Shown here one piece after another: positions 24,107 through 32,047 of a DNA stretch of 64,000 bases. Every line of letters starts with the position of its first letter. The first letter of the stretch is position 1. The stretch covers positions 585,054-649,053 of the forward strand of contig NZ_NFUU01000002.1 in NCBI RefSeq assembly GCF_002127265.1, given 5' to 3'. This stretch comes from Hydrogenophaga sp. IBVHS1 (GTDB lineage: Bacteria; Pseudomonadota; Gammaproteobacteria; Burkholderiales; Burkholderiaceae_C). The notes beneath the pieces were generated by a model. It worked only from the letters and a program-made list of their open reading frames with translations, made no database searches and was not told the origin of the DNA. The position numbers were made by a program, and so were the translations under genes.

Positions 24107-25752
24107 GAGCCGGGAGCATGCCTGAAACGGCGTGGCCGGCCCAGCCAGGCGGCGAGCGCGAAGACCAGCACCGGCAGCAGGATCTGCAGGCCGGCGTACG
24201 CGCTGGTGAGCGAACGCTGGCCGCCCGATGCCAGCGTGACGGCTTCGGTGGTGACGGTGGCGAAACGCCCCGCGCCGACATACAGCGTGGGCAGGTATTG
24301 CGCCACGCTGACCGCAAAGCCCACGGCCGCCGCCGAGGCCAGCGAGCGCCGCAGCAAGGGCCATTTCACCCGCCACAGGAATCGCCAGCCGCCGTGGCCC
24401 AGGCTGGCATTGAGCTGGGCGTAGCGCGGATCGAAGCCGAGGTAAGCGGGACTCAGCGCGAGCAGCACATAGGGCAGCACCATGAGCGTGTGCGCCAGCA
24501 GCAGACCGGTGGCGCTGCCTTCGAGTTGCCAGCGCAGGCCCACGCCATACAGACCCACCACCCACAGCACCGCCGGCAGCACCAGTGGCAGGTAGAGCAC
24601 CGGACGCAAGGCCTGGTCCCAGCGGCGCGGGGCGAGTTCGAGCCAGGCCATGCTCCAGGTCAGTGCGATGGCGCTGCTGAGTGAGGCGAGCCACAGCGTC
24701 GTCCAGGCGGTGCCGCTGCTCTGCACCACCTGCTCCCAGGCTTCGAGCGTCCAGGTCTGGGGCCAGAGGGCGGGAAACGCCCAGACGCCGCTGACGCTGC
24801 CCAACAAGAGCGCGATCAGCACCCCGGCATAGAGGCCACCCAGCAACCACAGACCCGCGCCCGCTGGCTCACGGGCTGAAGTCGCACGGCCCCGTTGACC
24901 GCGACCGTTCGCCTGCGCCTTTTGGGCCAGTGATTGCCCGGCGAGCCAGAGCACTCCGCACGCCATCACCAGCAGGGCCAGCAACACGCCCGCGGCGGCA
25001 CCGCGGGCGTAGGTGGCAGGCTCCACATCCTGAAGCCATTGCCAAGCCAGCACCGCCAGCGTGGGTGGCGTCGCGGGTCCGATGACCAGGGCCATGTCGA
25101 CCACGGTCAGGCTGTAGGCCAGCACCGCCAGCAAGGGCCAGCGCAGCCGCACCGCCAGTTGGGGCCAGAGCACCAGCCAGAAGGCGCGGCGCGGCGTGTA
25201 GCCCAGCGTCTGCGCCAGCGCGTGTTCGGCCCGCCAGCGCTGGCTCACGTCGTCGCGCTGCAGTTGCGTGGCGGCGGTCCAGAGCAGAAAGGGAATTTCC
25301 TTGGCCACCAGCGCGAGGATCAGGCCCATACCCCAGGGGTCCTGCGTGGTGGGCCATGGGGGTGGGCTGTCGAAGCCCGTGAGCCAGGGTGAAAACGCGC
25401 GCAGCAGCCAGCCGCTTGGCGAGAGCAGAAACAACAGACCGATGGCCAGCGCCGCATGCGGCGTGGCCAGCATCAGGGGCAGGCCGCGCAGAACGCGGGC
25501 GAGCTGGTGGCGCACGAAACCTTGCGCCAGCAGCGCCGCCGCGCACCACCAGGCCAGCAAGGTCGAGGCCAGGCCAGTCCACAACGTGAGTGCCAGGGCA
25601 TGCCACAACGCAGGCTCCTGCGGCAAGGCGCGCCAGGCCGCAGCTTGCGAGCCGCTGCGCAAGGCTTCCAGCGCAGTCCAGAGCATGGGCACGGCCGCCA
25701 GCAGCAGCAAGGCGGCCGCCATCAGGCGGCGGGCAACTCCGGTTTCAGACAC
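24103..25752 (-). CDS. ynjC: Fused ABC transporter permease (YnjC-like)
   Basis: This is a membrane protein of about 549 residues with two tandem permease halves, each carrying an EAA-type loop region (for example SQRWRAEHALAQTLGYTPRRAFWLVLWPQL and FDPRYAQLNASLGHGGWRFLWRVKWPLL). Around twelve helices are predictable. Duplicated permeases of this kind also occur in thiamine and iron importers (ThiP, FbpB-like). GTG 25752 is the likely start because it lies inside the end of the binding-protein gene; an ATG further in (25722) is possible. The stop overlaps the ATPase start. Confidence 0.88.
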   Translation of the reverse strand: MSETGVARRLMAAALLLLAAVPMLWTALEALRSGSQAAAWRALPQEPALWHALALTLWTGLASTLLAWWCAAALLAQGFVRHQLARVLRGLPLMLATPHAALAIGLLFLLSPSGWLLRAFSPWLTGFDSPPPWPTTQDPWGMGLILALVAKEIPFLLWTAATQLQRDDVSQRWRAEHALAQTLGYTPRRAFWLVLWPQLAVRLRWPLLAVLAYSLTVVDMALVIGPATPPTLAVLAWQWLQDVEPATYARGAAAGVLLALLVMACGVLWLAGQSLAQKAQANGRGQRGRATSAREPAGAGLWLLGGLYAGVLIALLLGSVSGVWAFPALWPQTWTLEAWEQVVQSSGTAWTTLWLASLSSAIALTWSMAWLELAPRRWDQALRPVLYLPLVLPAVLWVVGLYGVGLRWQLEGSATGLLLAHTLMVLPYVLLALSPAYLGFDPRYAQLNASLGHGGWRFLWRVKWPLLRRSLASAAAVGFAVSVAQYLPTLYVGAGRFATVTTEAVTLASGGQRSLTSAYAGLQILLPVLVFALAAWLGRPRRFRHAPGS

Positions 25753-26962
25753 CGTAGCGACGCGTCCATTCCTTCTCGATCGGGTCCACCCAGGAGGCAT
25801 GCGGCTCGGGCAGCGTGGGCGCCGGCTTCAGCACCAGGCCGGGCAAGGCGCCGGTCTGGAACCGTGCACGCTCGGCGGCGGGCAGGCGCGGGATGTCGAG
25901 CACCGTGGGGTCGCCCCAGTGCGCGATGTCGGCCTTGCGCGCCTGCGCGGTGGGCGAGAGCAGGAAATTGGCCACCACCTGGGCCGCCGGCTTGGCGCGC
26001 GCGTTGTACGGAATGGCGACAAAGTGCGTGTTGCCGATGGTGCCTTTCTCGAACTGCCAGCTCACCACGGTGGCAGGCAGGCGCTTCGCGGCGATCTCGT
26101 TGGCCGCTTCGTTGGGGTTGAAGGTGATCGCCAGCAGCAGCTCGCCGTCGGCCATCATCTGGCGCACCGCAGCCGCGTTCTGCGGGAACTGTTTGCCGGC
26201 GCGCCACAGGTGCGGGCGCAGCGCGTCAAGGAACGGCCAGAGGGCGGCGGTCTGTGCGGCAAACGCCGCATCGGTAACCGGCCTGGCCAGCGCGTTGCGG
26301 TCGGCGGCGAACTCGACCAGTGCCTGCTTGATGAATGTGGTGCCGTGAAAATCGGGCAGGCGCGGGTGCGTGACGCGCCCAGGCTGGCTGCGCGCCAGCG
26401 CCAGCAGGGCCTGCATGCTCTGCGGCGGCTGCGGCAGGCGCTTGCTGTCGGCAAACAGTGTGAACTGCGCCATGCCCCAGGGCGATTCCATGCCTTCAGT
26501 GGGCACCGAGAAATCGTTCTGCGTGGTCGGCTTGCCCTCGGTATCCACCCAGCGGAAATTGGGCAGAGCCTCGGCGAAGGGCCCGTGCAGCAAGCCTTCG
26601 CGCTTCATGGCGGCAAAGTTCTCTCCATTGATCCACACCAGGTCCACCGTGCCTTCGCTGGTGCCACGCCCGGCTGCCTTTTCGGCCCGCACGCGCTTCA
26701 CCACATCGGCCGTGTCGGTGATCTTCACATGCTGCAGCGTGATGCCATTCAGGGCGCTCATCTGCTGTGCCACCCACTGGATGTAAGTGTTGGTCTGGGC
26801 GCCACCGCCCCACGCGTTCCAGTAAACAGTCTGGCCGCGCGCGGCCTGCTCCAAAGCAGCCCAGGCCGTGGCATTCGTCTGCGCCAGGGCGGGGGCCAGT
26901 GCGCCTGCACTGGCGGCCAGCATCAGTTGGCGGCGGTTGATTTGAGGGGTGATCAAGGGCAC
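25745..26962 (-). CDS. ynjB: ABC transporter periplasmic substrate-binding protein (YnjB-like)
   Basis: This is a 405-residue exported binding protein. The N terminus has an NRRQLMLAASAGALAPALA signal with twin arginines, so export could be Tat or Sec. The mature protein shows YWNAWGGGAQTNTYIQWVAQQM, DLVWINGENFAAMKREGLLHGPF and PTEGMESPWGMAQFTLF, all typical of the YnjB group. The stop is inside the permease start region, so the order is ynjB-ynjC-ynjD-ynjF. The transported compound is unknown; relatives suggest a thiamine-like or oxyanion ligand, without proof. Confidence 0.9.
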   Translation of the reverse strand: MPLITPQINRRQLMLAASAGALAPALAQTNATAWAALEQAARGQTVYWNAWGGGAQTNTYIQWVAQQMSALNGITLQHVKITDTADVVKRVRAEKAAGRGTSEGTVDLVWINGENFAAMKREGLLHGPFAEALPNFRWVDTEGKPTTQNDFSVPTEGMESPWGMAQFTLFADSKRLPQPPQSMQALLALARSQPGRVTHPRLPDFHGTTFIKQALVEFAADRNALARPVTDAAFAAQTAALWPFLDALRPHLWRAGKQFPQNAAAVRQMMADGELLLAITFNPNEAANEIAAKRLPATVVSWQFEKGTIGNTHFVAIPYNARAKPAAQVVANFLLSPTAQARKADIAHWGDPTVLDIPRLPAAERARFQTGALPGLVLKPAPTLPEPHASWVDPIEKEWTRRYGV

Positions 26963-26997
26963 GGGTCATTCTCCGGTGGGTGCTTCAGTGCGCCAGC

Positions 26998-27486
26998 TTA
27001 GTTCATGGCCATGCCCGAGCGCGCCGTACGGTTGAGTCTCGGATGAATCCAGGCGCAGTCCAGCGACCATTTCCCCACGCCATACAGCGCCAGCGTCGCC
27101 AGCAGCACGCCCCAGGTGATGTGTTGCTGCAGCGCCGCGGGTGCGATCTCGGCCAGGCTGATCACCGCGACCGCGTTCACCACCGACAGGCCGAGTGCGG
27201 CGAACCGACCCGCCAGCCCCAGCAGCAGGAGCACCGGCAACACCAGTTCGCCCGCGGTGCCCGCCACAGCCGCGATCGATGGCGAAAGCAGCGGCACGCG
27301 GTATTCCTCGGTGAACAGCAGCAAGGTGGTGTCCCAGTCGCGGACCTTGGTCAACCCTGCCAGGAAGAACACCTGCGCCAGATAGAGGCGAGCGGCCAGC
27401 GCCCCGGCGGGGCGGGCCAGATCGAGTGCGTGGGTCAGGCCGGACCAGAGCGCGAAGCCGCGTTGCAGCAAGGTGGGTGAATTCAT
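26998..27486 (-). CDS. bufD: DoxX family membrane protein of the bufferin operon (BufD)
   Basis: This is a 162-residue DoxX-type protein with about four helices (LYLAQVFFLAGLTKVRDW near residue 35 is the family hallmark). Its ATG overlaps the stop of the upstream DUF2063 gene. DoxX proteins are frequent last members of operons that make bufferins, exported cysteine-modified peptides that bind copper. Its exact role is not settled; a membrane redox or export function is a reasonable guess. Confidence 0.86.
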   Translation of the reverse strand: MNSPTLLQRGFALWSGLTHALDLARPAGALAARLYLAQVFFLAGLTKVRDWDTTLLLFTEEYRVPLLSPSIAAVAGTAGELVLPVLLLLGLAGRFAALGLSVVNAVAVISLAEIAPAALQQHITWGVLLATLALYGVGKWSLDCAWIHPRLNRTARSGMAMN

Positions 27487-28283
27487 GACGGTTCCTGGTT
27501 GGAGAGCGGGAGGGAGACCACGCCGAGCACTACGCCTTGTTGCACGGCCTGCTGCAGCCAGTGGCTGAGATTGAAATCCGTGCCGGCGACAGCGCTCAAG
27601 GCTTGCGGCAACGAGCTTCCCTGGCTCAGCGCCTCCAGCCACGCGGCTTCGGCGGGCGAGCATGCCGCCACACAAGGGCGCAGGCCCTGGCGCCACACCA
27701 CGGCGCACTCGGCCACGCCCGCTTGCAGGCGCTGGGCAGCTTGCGCCAGGCTGGGCGTGCGCTCGCGATGCGCCTGCACCAGGCTCACCACGGGCCAGGG
27801 GCTCGAGATGATGGCCATGCCCGGCGCCAGCCGAAGCCCCAGGCCTTGCGGGTCGTCCTGTGCAAGGCGCTCGAAGCTCGGGAGATCCAAGAACGCATCG
27901 GGCGCGCCCGACGCCTGGTGCAGCGCCCACTCCACGCGTGCCAGGTCTGGCAGGCAAGGTTCGTCGGCGAGTGCGGCGAGCGAGCCGAGCAGATCGGGCA
28001 GCGCCTCGCCCCAGCGCCCCAGGTCGCCGCATCGGGGAGGATGCGAATGCCACAGCTCCCGTGCCAGCGGCCCGAAATTTTCGCTGCCGATGAACTCGGC
28101 GAGCACCGGGTAGGCTGCCTGCAACGTGCGCTCGGCCAGGGCGTGGCCATGGGCCCGGTAGGCCGCATGGCCGCGTGTGGCATCGGGCACCAGCAGCGCT
28201 TGCAAACGGTCTTGCACCTCCAGCGAGGCGCGAGTGAACAGCGCATCCAGCAGGGCTTGCTGTTGAACCATCAGCGCCGTCAT
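27483..28283 (-). CDS. bufC: DUF2063 protein, putative bufferin modification partner (BufC)
   Basis: This is a 266-residue protein with an N-terminal DUF2063 domain ([13 protein letters not shown]... [29 protein letters not shown] is the family pattern) and a C-terminal domain less clearly assigned. In the methanobactin and bufferin systems the partner of a DUF692 enzyme recognises the precursor and helps form oxazolone or thiooxazole groups from cysteines. It overlaps both neighbours by four bases, as expected for a tightly coupled operon. Confidence 0.87.
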   Translation of the reverse strand: MTALMVQQQALLDALFTRASLEVQDRLQALLVPDATRGHAAYRAHGHALAERTLQAAYPVLAEFIGSENFGPLARELWHSHPPRCGDLGRWGEALPDLLGSLAALADEPCLPDLARVEWALHQASGAPDAFLDLPSFERLAQDDPQGLGLRLAPGMAIISSPWPVVSLVQAHRERTPSLAQAAQRLQAGVAECAVVWRQGLRPCVAACSPAEAAWLEALSQGSSLPQALSAVAGTDFNLSHWLQQAVQQGVVLGVVSLPLSNQEPS

Positions 28284-29185
28284 GCCATCTCCAGCCTCGG
28301 GGCAGTGCCCTGCAGGGCCCAGGCGGCGTGGCTGCGTGCGCGGGCTGCTTCGTCGAGCAGCACGTCCAGTTCAGGCACGTCGGTGTCCCATTCGATCAGG
28401 GTGGGTACGGCGCCGAACCGCTTCAACGCTTGGCGGTACAGCGTCCACACCGGGTCCACCACCCGGCTGCCGTGGTCGTCGATGACGATATCGCCGCAAT
28501 CCACATGGCCGGCCAGGTGCAGCTCGGCCACGCTGCTGGGCGCGATGTCATCAAGCCACTGCATGCAAGCCGTCAGTGGGTCGGGGAGTGCGGCATTGAG
28601 CGCGTTCACATAGATGTTGTTCACATCGATCAGCAACTGGCAGCCGGTGCGGCGGGCCAGCTGGTTGAGGAATTCAGGCTCGGCCATCTCGGCACCTTGC
28701 CATTGCACATAGGCCGAGAGGTTTTCGACCGCGATCGGGCGGCGCAGGCGCTCCTGAACATGCAGGACGTTGGCGCACAGCACATCCAGCGCTTCGCGCG
28801 TGAAGGGCAGCGGCAGCAGGTCGGAGGCGTGCACCACGCCCGCGCTGGCAGTAACGCCCTGCGCAAAACAGGCATGGTCGCTCACGCGCACCGGGTCCAT
28901 CTCATGCACCAGGGCGGCGAGCAGATCGAGGTGTCGCTCATCGATACCACTGGCCGAGCCCAGCGACAAACCCACACCATGCAGGCTGACCGCATAGCGC
29001 TCTCGCCCCTGTCGCAGCACCGCACGCGCGGCACCACCGGGTGCAAAGAAATTTTCGGAATGAACTTCGATGAAATCCAGCGCCGGCCGTTGTTCGAGCA
29101 GGCTGGCGTAGTGAGCGTGCCGCCAGCCGATGCCCGTCTCGCAAGCCCAGGCGGGCTGGCACACGGAGCGGTCGGCGGCGGTCAT
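28280..29185 (-). CDS. bufB: DUF692 multinuclear iron enzyme (BufB/MbnB-like)
   Basis: This is a 301-residue TIM-barrel protein of the DUF692 family, whose members use two or three iron ions and oxygen to modify cysteines in a peptide. Candidate metal ligands include the His and Glu of [11 protein letters not shown] (near residue 40), [39 protein letters not shown] and [12 protein letters not shown] 29185 is preferred; the sequence further upstream runs into the precursor gene. It lies 25 bp after bufA. Confidence 0.92.
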   Translation of the reverse strand: MTAADRSVCQPAWACETGIGWRHAHYASLLEQRPALDFIEVHSENFFAPGGAARAVLRQGRERYAVSLHGVGLSLGSASGIDERHLDLLAALVHEMDPVRVSDHACFAQGVTASAGVVHASDLLPLPFTREALDVLCANVLHVQERLRRPIAVENLSAYVQWQGAEMAEPEFLNQLARRTGCQLLIDVNNIYVNALNAALPDPLTACMQWLDDIAPSSVAELHLAGHVDCGDIVIDDHGSRVVDPVWTLYRQALKRFGAVPTLIEWDTDVPELDVLLDEAARARSHAAWALQGTAPRLEMA

Positions 29186-29210
29186 GGGAAAGCCGGTGAA
29201 AGGGATGCGA

Positions 29211-29492
29211 TCAGGACTTCTTGGCGCCCATCTTCGCCTCATCCATCGTCATGCCCTTCATCTGCTTGCAGGTGCCTGCGGCCACGTACTTCCACTCGCC
29301 CTTGTCGTTGTCAACCTTGGCCTGGCCTGCGCAGGAATGGGTGCCCGCCAGATTGGCGCAATCGTTTTGCCCGGCCTTGGCGATGCCGAAGCACTTCTCT
29401 TTGGCGGCGTTCTGGGCGAGGGCCGGCGAGGACAACAGGGCCATCGACATCAGCGAGGTGGCGGCGGCGGCGATCAGTTGGCGTTGGTTCAT
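29211..29492 (-). CDS. bufA: DUF2282 precursor peptide, probable bufferin (BufA)
   Basis: This is a 93-residue secreted protein. A Sec signal peptide covers residues 1-26 (cleavage ALA-QN). The mature part has four cysteines (34, 45, 54, 75) in [17 protein letters not shown] and GTCKQ, the DUF2282 pattern. In characterised bufferins the inner cysteines are converted to thiooxazoles, and the outer pair forms a disulfide; the product binds copper. CAGGAG lies six to seven bases before the ATG. It is the first and probably the most strongly expressed gene of the operon. Confidence 0.9.
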   Translation of the reverse strand: MNQRQLIAAAATSLMSMALLSSPALAQNAAKEKCFGIAKAGQNDCANLAGTHSCAGQAKVDNDKGEWKYVAAGTCKQMKGMTMDEAKMGAKKS

Positions 29493-29539
29493 GAGAAAAC
29501 TCCTGGTGGTTGAAGAAGAGACAAAAGGGCATCAACCAG

Positions 29540-29565
29540 TTCGCAGGTCCGGCAGGCGATGTTCC
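29540..29565 (-). promoter_or_regulatory. Candidate ECF-type promoter of the bufferin operon
   Basis: Reading leftward, GGAACA (29565-29560) is followed after exactly 16 bp by CGAA (29543-29540). This resembles the GTAACC-N16-CGAA motif I recall for the Caulobacter SigF regulon, which includes a bufferin operon. It would start transcription about 40 bases before the bufA ATG. An ECF sigma gene is only 0.7 kb away. The match is by eye and is not confirmed. Confidence 0.5.
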
Positions 29566-29635
29566 TTGCGGGCTGGTTGATGGTTGGTCCGCCAATGCGG
29601 CGCTTTCTTACGCATGACCAAAAGTTTTTTTCTGA

Positions 29636-30151
29636 TCACAGCAGATCGGCAATGCGATCCCAGGCCTCGGCGGGTACGCGTCCCTGATAGCGTTGAACCT
29701 CACGGCCGCTCTTGTCGAGCAGGAACACCGCGGGCAGGGTGCCGGGCGAGCCAAAGCTGTCGCGGTACGCCGGATCGCCCGCCCAGAGACTGACGAAGCG
29801 CTGGGCGGGCGGCACGGTGAGTTGCACCAGCTGGTGGTAGGTTTCGGCGGCACGGCGATCCCGGTCGGTGCTCACGGTCACGAGCTCGAAGGCCTGACCC
29901 TGCCAGCCCTTCACGTTGGCCCGCAATTCGGGCATCTTGTCGCGGCAGACCGCGCAGTCGGTGGCCCAGAAGAGCACCATCACCACCTTGCCGCGCGACC
30001 GGGCGAGGTCATAGGGTTGACCGTCGAGCGTGGTTCCCTTGAGTTCGGGCAGGGCCTGTGCGCTGGCGGACGCCATGCACAGCGCCATGGCGCAACCCAG
30101 CAAGAAGCCGGCGATGGGTCGTGTGCTGACCGAGGAGAACGGGTGGGACAT
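29636..30151 (-). CDS. Exported TlpA-like thiol-disulfide protein
   Basis: This is a 171-residue periplasmic protein with a signal peptide (GFLLGCAMALCMASASA, cleavage ASA-QA) and a thioredoxin-like domain. The active site is WATDCAVCRDKMPELR with a C-x-x-C pair, and the cis-proline segment is GTLPAVFLLD. It could also be called a redoxin/AhpC-TSA type protein. GGAGG with five to six bases before ATG 30151 sets the start. It lies between the bufferin operon and the sigma factor and probably helps keep periplasmic cysteines in the right state. Confidence 0.87.
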   Translation of the reverse strand: MSHPFSSVSTRPIAGFLLGCAMALCMASASAQALPELKGTTLDGQPYDLARSRGKVVMVLFWATDCAVCRDKMPELRANVKGWQGQAFELVTVSTDRDRRAAETYHQLVQLTVPPAQRFVSLWAGDPAYRDSFGSPGTLPAVFLLDKSGREVQRYQGRVPAEAWDRIADLL

Positions 30152-30210
30152 GAAAACCTCCTTGAAGTGCTTTCGTCGTCCGTCATGCCGTTTCATTACA
30201 CTCAGCGCCC

Positions 30211-30792
30211 ATGCCCCAGCCCAACGCCGCCTCGTTCGAGCAACAAGTTGCCGATTTGCGTGCGTATTTGCTCAAATTCGCCCGCATGCAGCTTCGAAAC
30301 GAAGCCTGGGCCGAAGACGCGGTGTCGGAAACCATGCTGGCCGCACTCTCCCGACCGCAGGGTTTTGAGCAGCGTTCGCAGCTCAAAACCTGGCTGGTGG
30401 GCATCCTCAAGCACAAGATCATCGATGCCCTTCGCCACCACCGCCGCGAGGTCTGTTCATCCAGCGGATCGGACGACGAACAGGCCGATCCGCTGGAAGA
30501 CATGGCCTTCCGCGTCGATGGCCACTACGCGGAGAGTCCGGCCGATTGGGGAAATCCGGAACAGGACTTGAACAGCCGGCAGTTCTTTGCGATCCTCGAA
30601 GCCTGTACCGACAAACTGCCCGCCGTGCAGGGACGTCTCTTTCTCATGCGAGAGTGGCTGGAACTCTCCAGCGAGGAAATCTGTAAGGAACTGTCGCTCA
30701 CGCCGACCAACCTCTACGTCCAGCTGCACCGCGCCCGTCTGCGGCTGCGTGAATGTCTCGAACTCAACTGGTTTGCCCGTAAAACGCCATGA
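30211..30792 (+). CDS. ECF-type RNA polymerase sigma factor
   Basis: This is a 193-residue sigma-70 family protein with region 2 at about residues 15-80 (LLKFARMQLRNEAWAEDAVSETMLAALSRPQGFEQRSQLKTWLVGILKHKIIDALRHHRR pattern) and region 4 at about 130-185 (RLFLMREWLELSSEEICKELSLTPTNLYVQLHRARLRLRECLE pattern). The spacer is long and acidic. The stop overlaps the start of a small zinc-finger gene, the usual sigma/anti-sigma arrangement. It is divergent from the thiol-disulfide gene and the bufferin operon, which it may control. Confidence 0.9.
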   Translation: MPQPNAASFEQQVADLRAYLLKFARMQLRNEAWAEDAVSETMLAALSRPQGFEQRSQLKTWLVGILKHKIIDALRHHRREVCSSSGSDDEQADPLEDMAFRVDGHYAESPADWGNPEQDLNSRQFFAILEACTDKLPAVQGRLFLMREWLELSSEEICKELSLTPTNLYVQLHRARLRLRECLELNWFARKTP

Positions 30793-30992
30793 AGCCCGTC
30801 TACCCACTGCGCAGAACATGCAAAGAGGTCAGCGCCCTGCTGATCGCCAGGGAAGACCGCGCCTTGCCGCTGGTGGAGCGCATGGCCCTGCGGCTGCACA
30901 TGGCGATGTGCCAGGCTTGTCCGAAGTTTGAACGCCAGTTGCTCACCATGCGCAATGCCATGGGGCGGTGGCGGCACTACTCTGAAGATTGA
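30789..30992 (+). CDS. Small zf-HC2-type putative anti-sigma factor
   Basis: This is a 67-residue protein with an H-x-x-x-C-x-x-C zinc motif (HMAMCQAC) and an upstream Cys in RRTCKEVSALL, typical of the anti-sigma zinc-binding domain. It has no membrane segment, so it would act in the cytoplasm and could respond to thiol oxidation or to metal displacing zinc. It is coupled to the sigma gene by a four-base overlap. The fit with a copper-linked regulon is an inference from context. Confidence 0.82.
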   Translation: MKPVYPLRRTCKEVSALLIAREDRALPLVERMALRLHMAMCQACPKFERQLLTMRNAMGRWRHYSED

Positions 30993-31004
30993 GGCCGGCT
31001 TCGT

Positions 31005-32018
31005 TCAGGCCAGCAGGGCCTGTGCGAACTCGCGCGCGTCGAAGGTTTCGAGGTCTTCGAGCTTTTCGCCCACGCCAATGAAATAGACCGGCACCGGCTT
31101 CTCGCGCGCAATGGCGCACAGCACGCCACCCTTGGCTGTGCCATCGAGCTTGGTGATGATCAAACCCGTGAGCGTGAGCGCTTCATCGAACGCCTTCACC
31201 TGATGCAGGGCGTTCTGGCCCGTGTTGCCATCGATCACCAGCAGCACCTCATGCGGCGCTGAAGCGTCGGCCTTCTGCACCACGCGCTTGATCTTGCGCA
31301 GTTCTTCCATCAGGTGCAGTTGTGTGGGCAGACGCCCTGCGGTGTCCACCAGCACCACGTCGCGCCCGCGCGCCTTGCCGGCGGTGACGGCGTCGAAACT
31401 CACGGCGGCCGGGTCACCGCCTTGCTGCGTGATGATCTCCACCGTGTTTCGGTCGGCCCAGACGGCGAGCTGCTCGCGCGCGGCGGCTCGAAACGTGTCG
31501 GCAGCCGCCAGCAGCACGCTGGCACCCCCATCGGCCAGATGGCGCGTGAGTTTGCCGATGGAGGTGGTCTTGCCGGCGCCATTCACGCCCGCCACCATGA
31601 TCACGGTGGGCTTGTGCTCGCCGATCACCAGCGGCTTCTGCAAGGGCTTGAGCAGATCCGCGATCGCGTCGGCCAGCAAGCCCTTGACGGCTGCGGGGTC
31701 GGTGGTCTTGCTCTCCTTCACGCGGCGCTTGAGGTCGGCGAGCAGGTGCGTGGTGGCTTTCACACCGGTATCGGCCATCAGCAAGGCCGACTCCAGTTCT
31801 TCGTAGAGCGCATCGTCGATCTGCGTTCCCGTGAAGACGGTGGCAATGCCACTGCCGGTCTTGCGCAGCCCGGTCTTGAGCTTGTCGAGCCAGCCCTGGC
31901 GTGGCGTCGCGCTCTCCGGAATCGCCACCGAAGCGGGGATGACGGGCGGCGGCAACTCGGCTGGTGGAGCGACGGCGGGGGAGGGTGCGGGGGATTTTTT
32001 GCGGAAGAACGAGAACAT
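31005..32018 (-). CDS. ftsY: Signal recognition particle receptor FtsY
   Basis: This is a 337-residue SRP GTPase that docks ribosome-SRP complexes at the inner membrane. After a proline-rich variable N-terminal stretch, the N domain begins near residue 40 and the G domain has GVNGAGKTTSIGKLT (G1), AADTFRAAAREQL, DTAGRLP (G3), TKLDGTAKGG (G4) and the closing GVGEKLEDLETFD. The ATG at 32018 gives the usual MFSFFRKK start. It is divergent from the M16 peptidase pair, an arrangement common in Burkholderiales. Confidence 0.96.
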   Translation of the reverse strand: MFSFFRKKSPAPSPAVAPPAELPPPVIPASVAIPESATPRQGWLDKLKTGLRKTGSGIATVFTGTQIDDALYEELESALLMADTGVKATTHLLADLKRRVKESKTTDPAAVKGLLADAIADLLKPLQKPLVIGEHKPTVIMVAGVNGAGKTTSIGKLTRHLADGGASVLLAAADTFRAAAREQLAVWADRNTVEIITQQGGDPAAVSFDAVTAGKARGRDVVLVDTAGRLPTQLHLMEELRKIKRVVQKADASAPHEVLLVIDGNTGQNALHQVKAFDEALTLTGLIITKLDGTAKGGVLCAIAREKPVPVYFIGVGEKLEDLETFDAREFAQALLA

Positions 32019-32047
32019 TTTCGAATCTCTAGAATCCATTGCATTCT

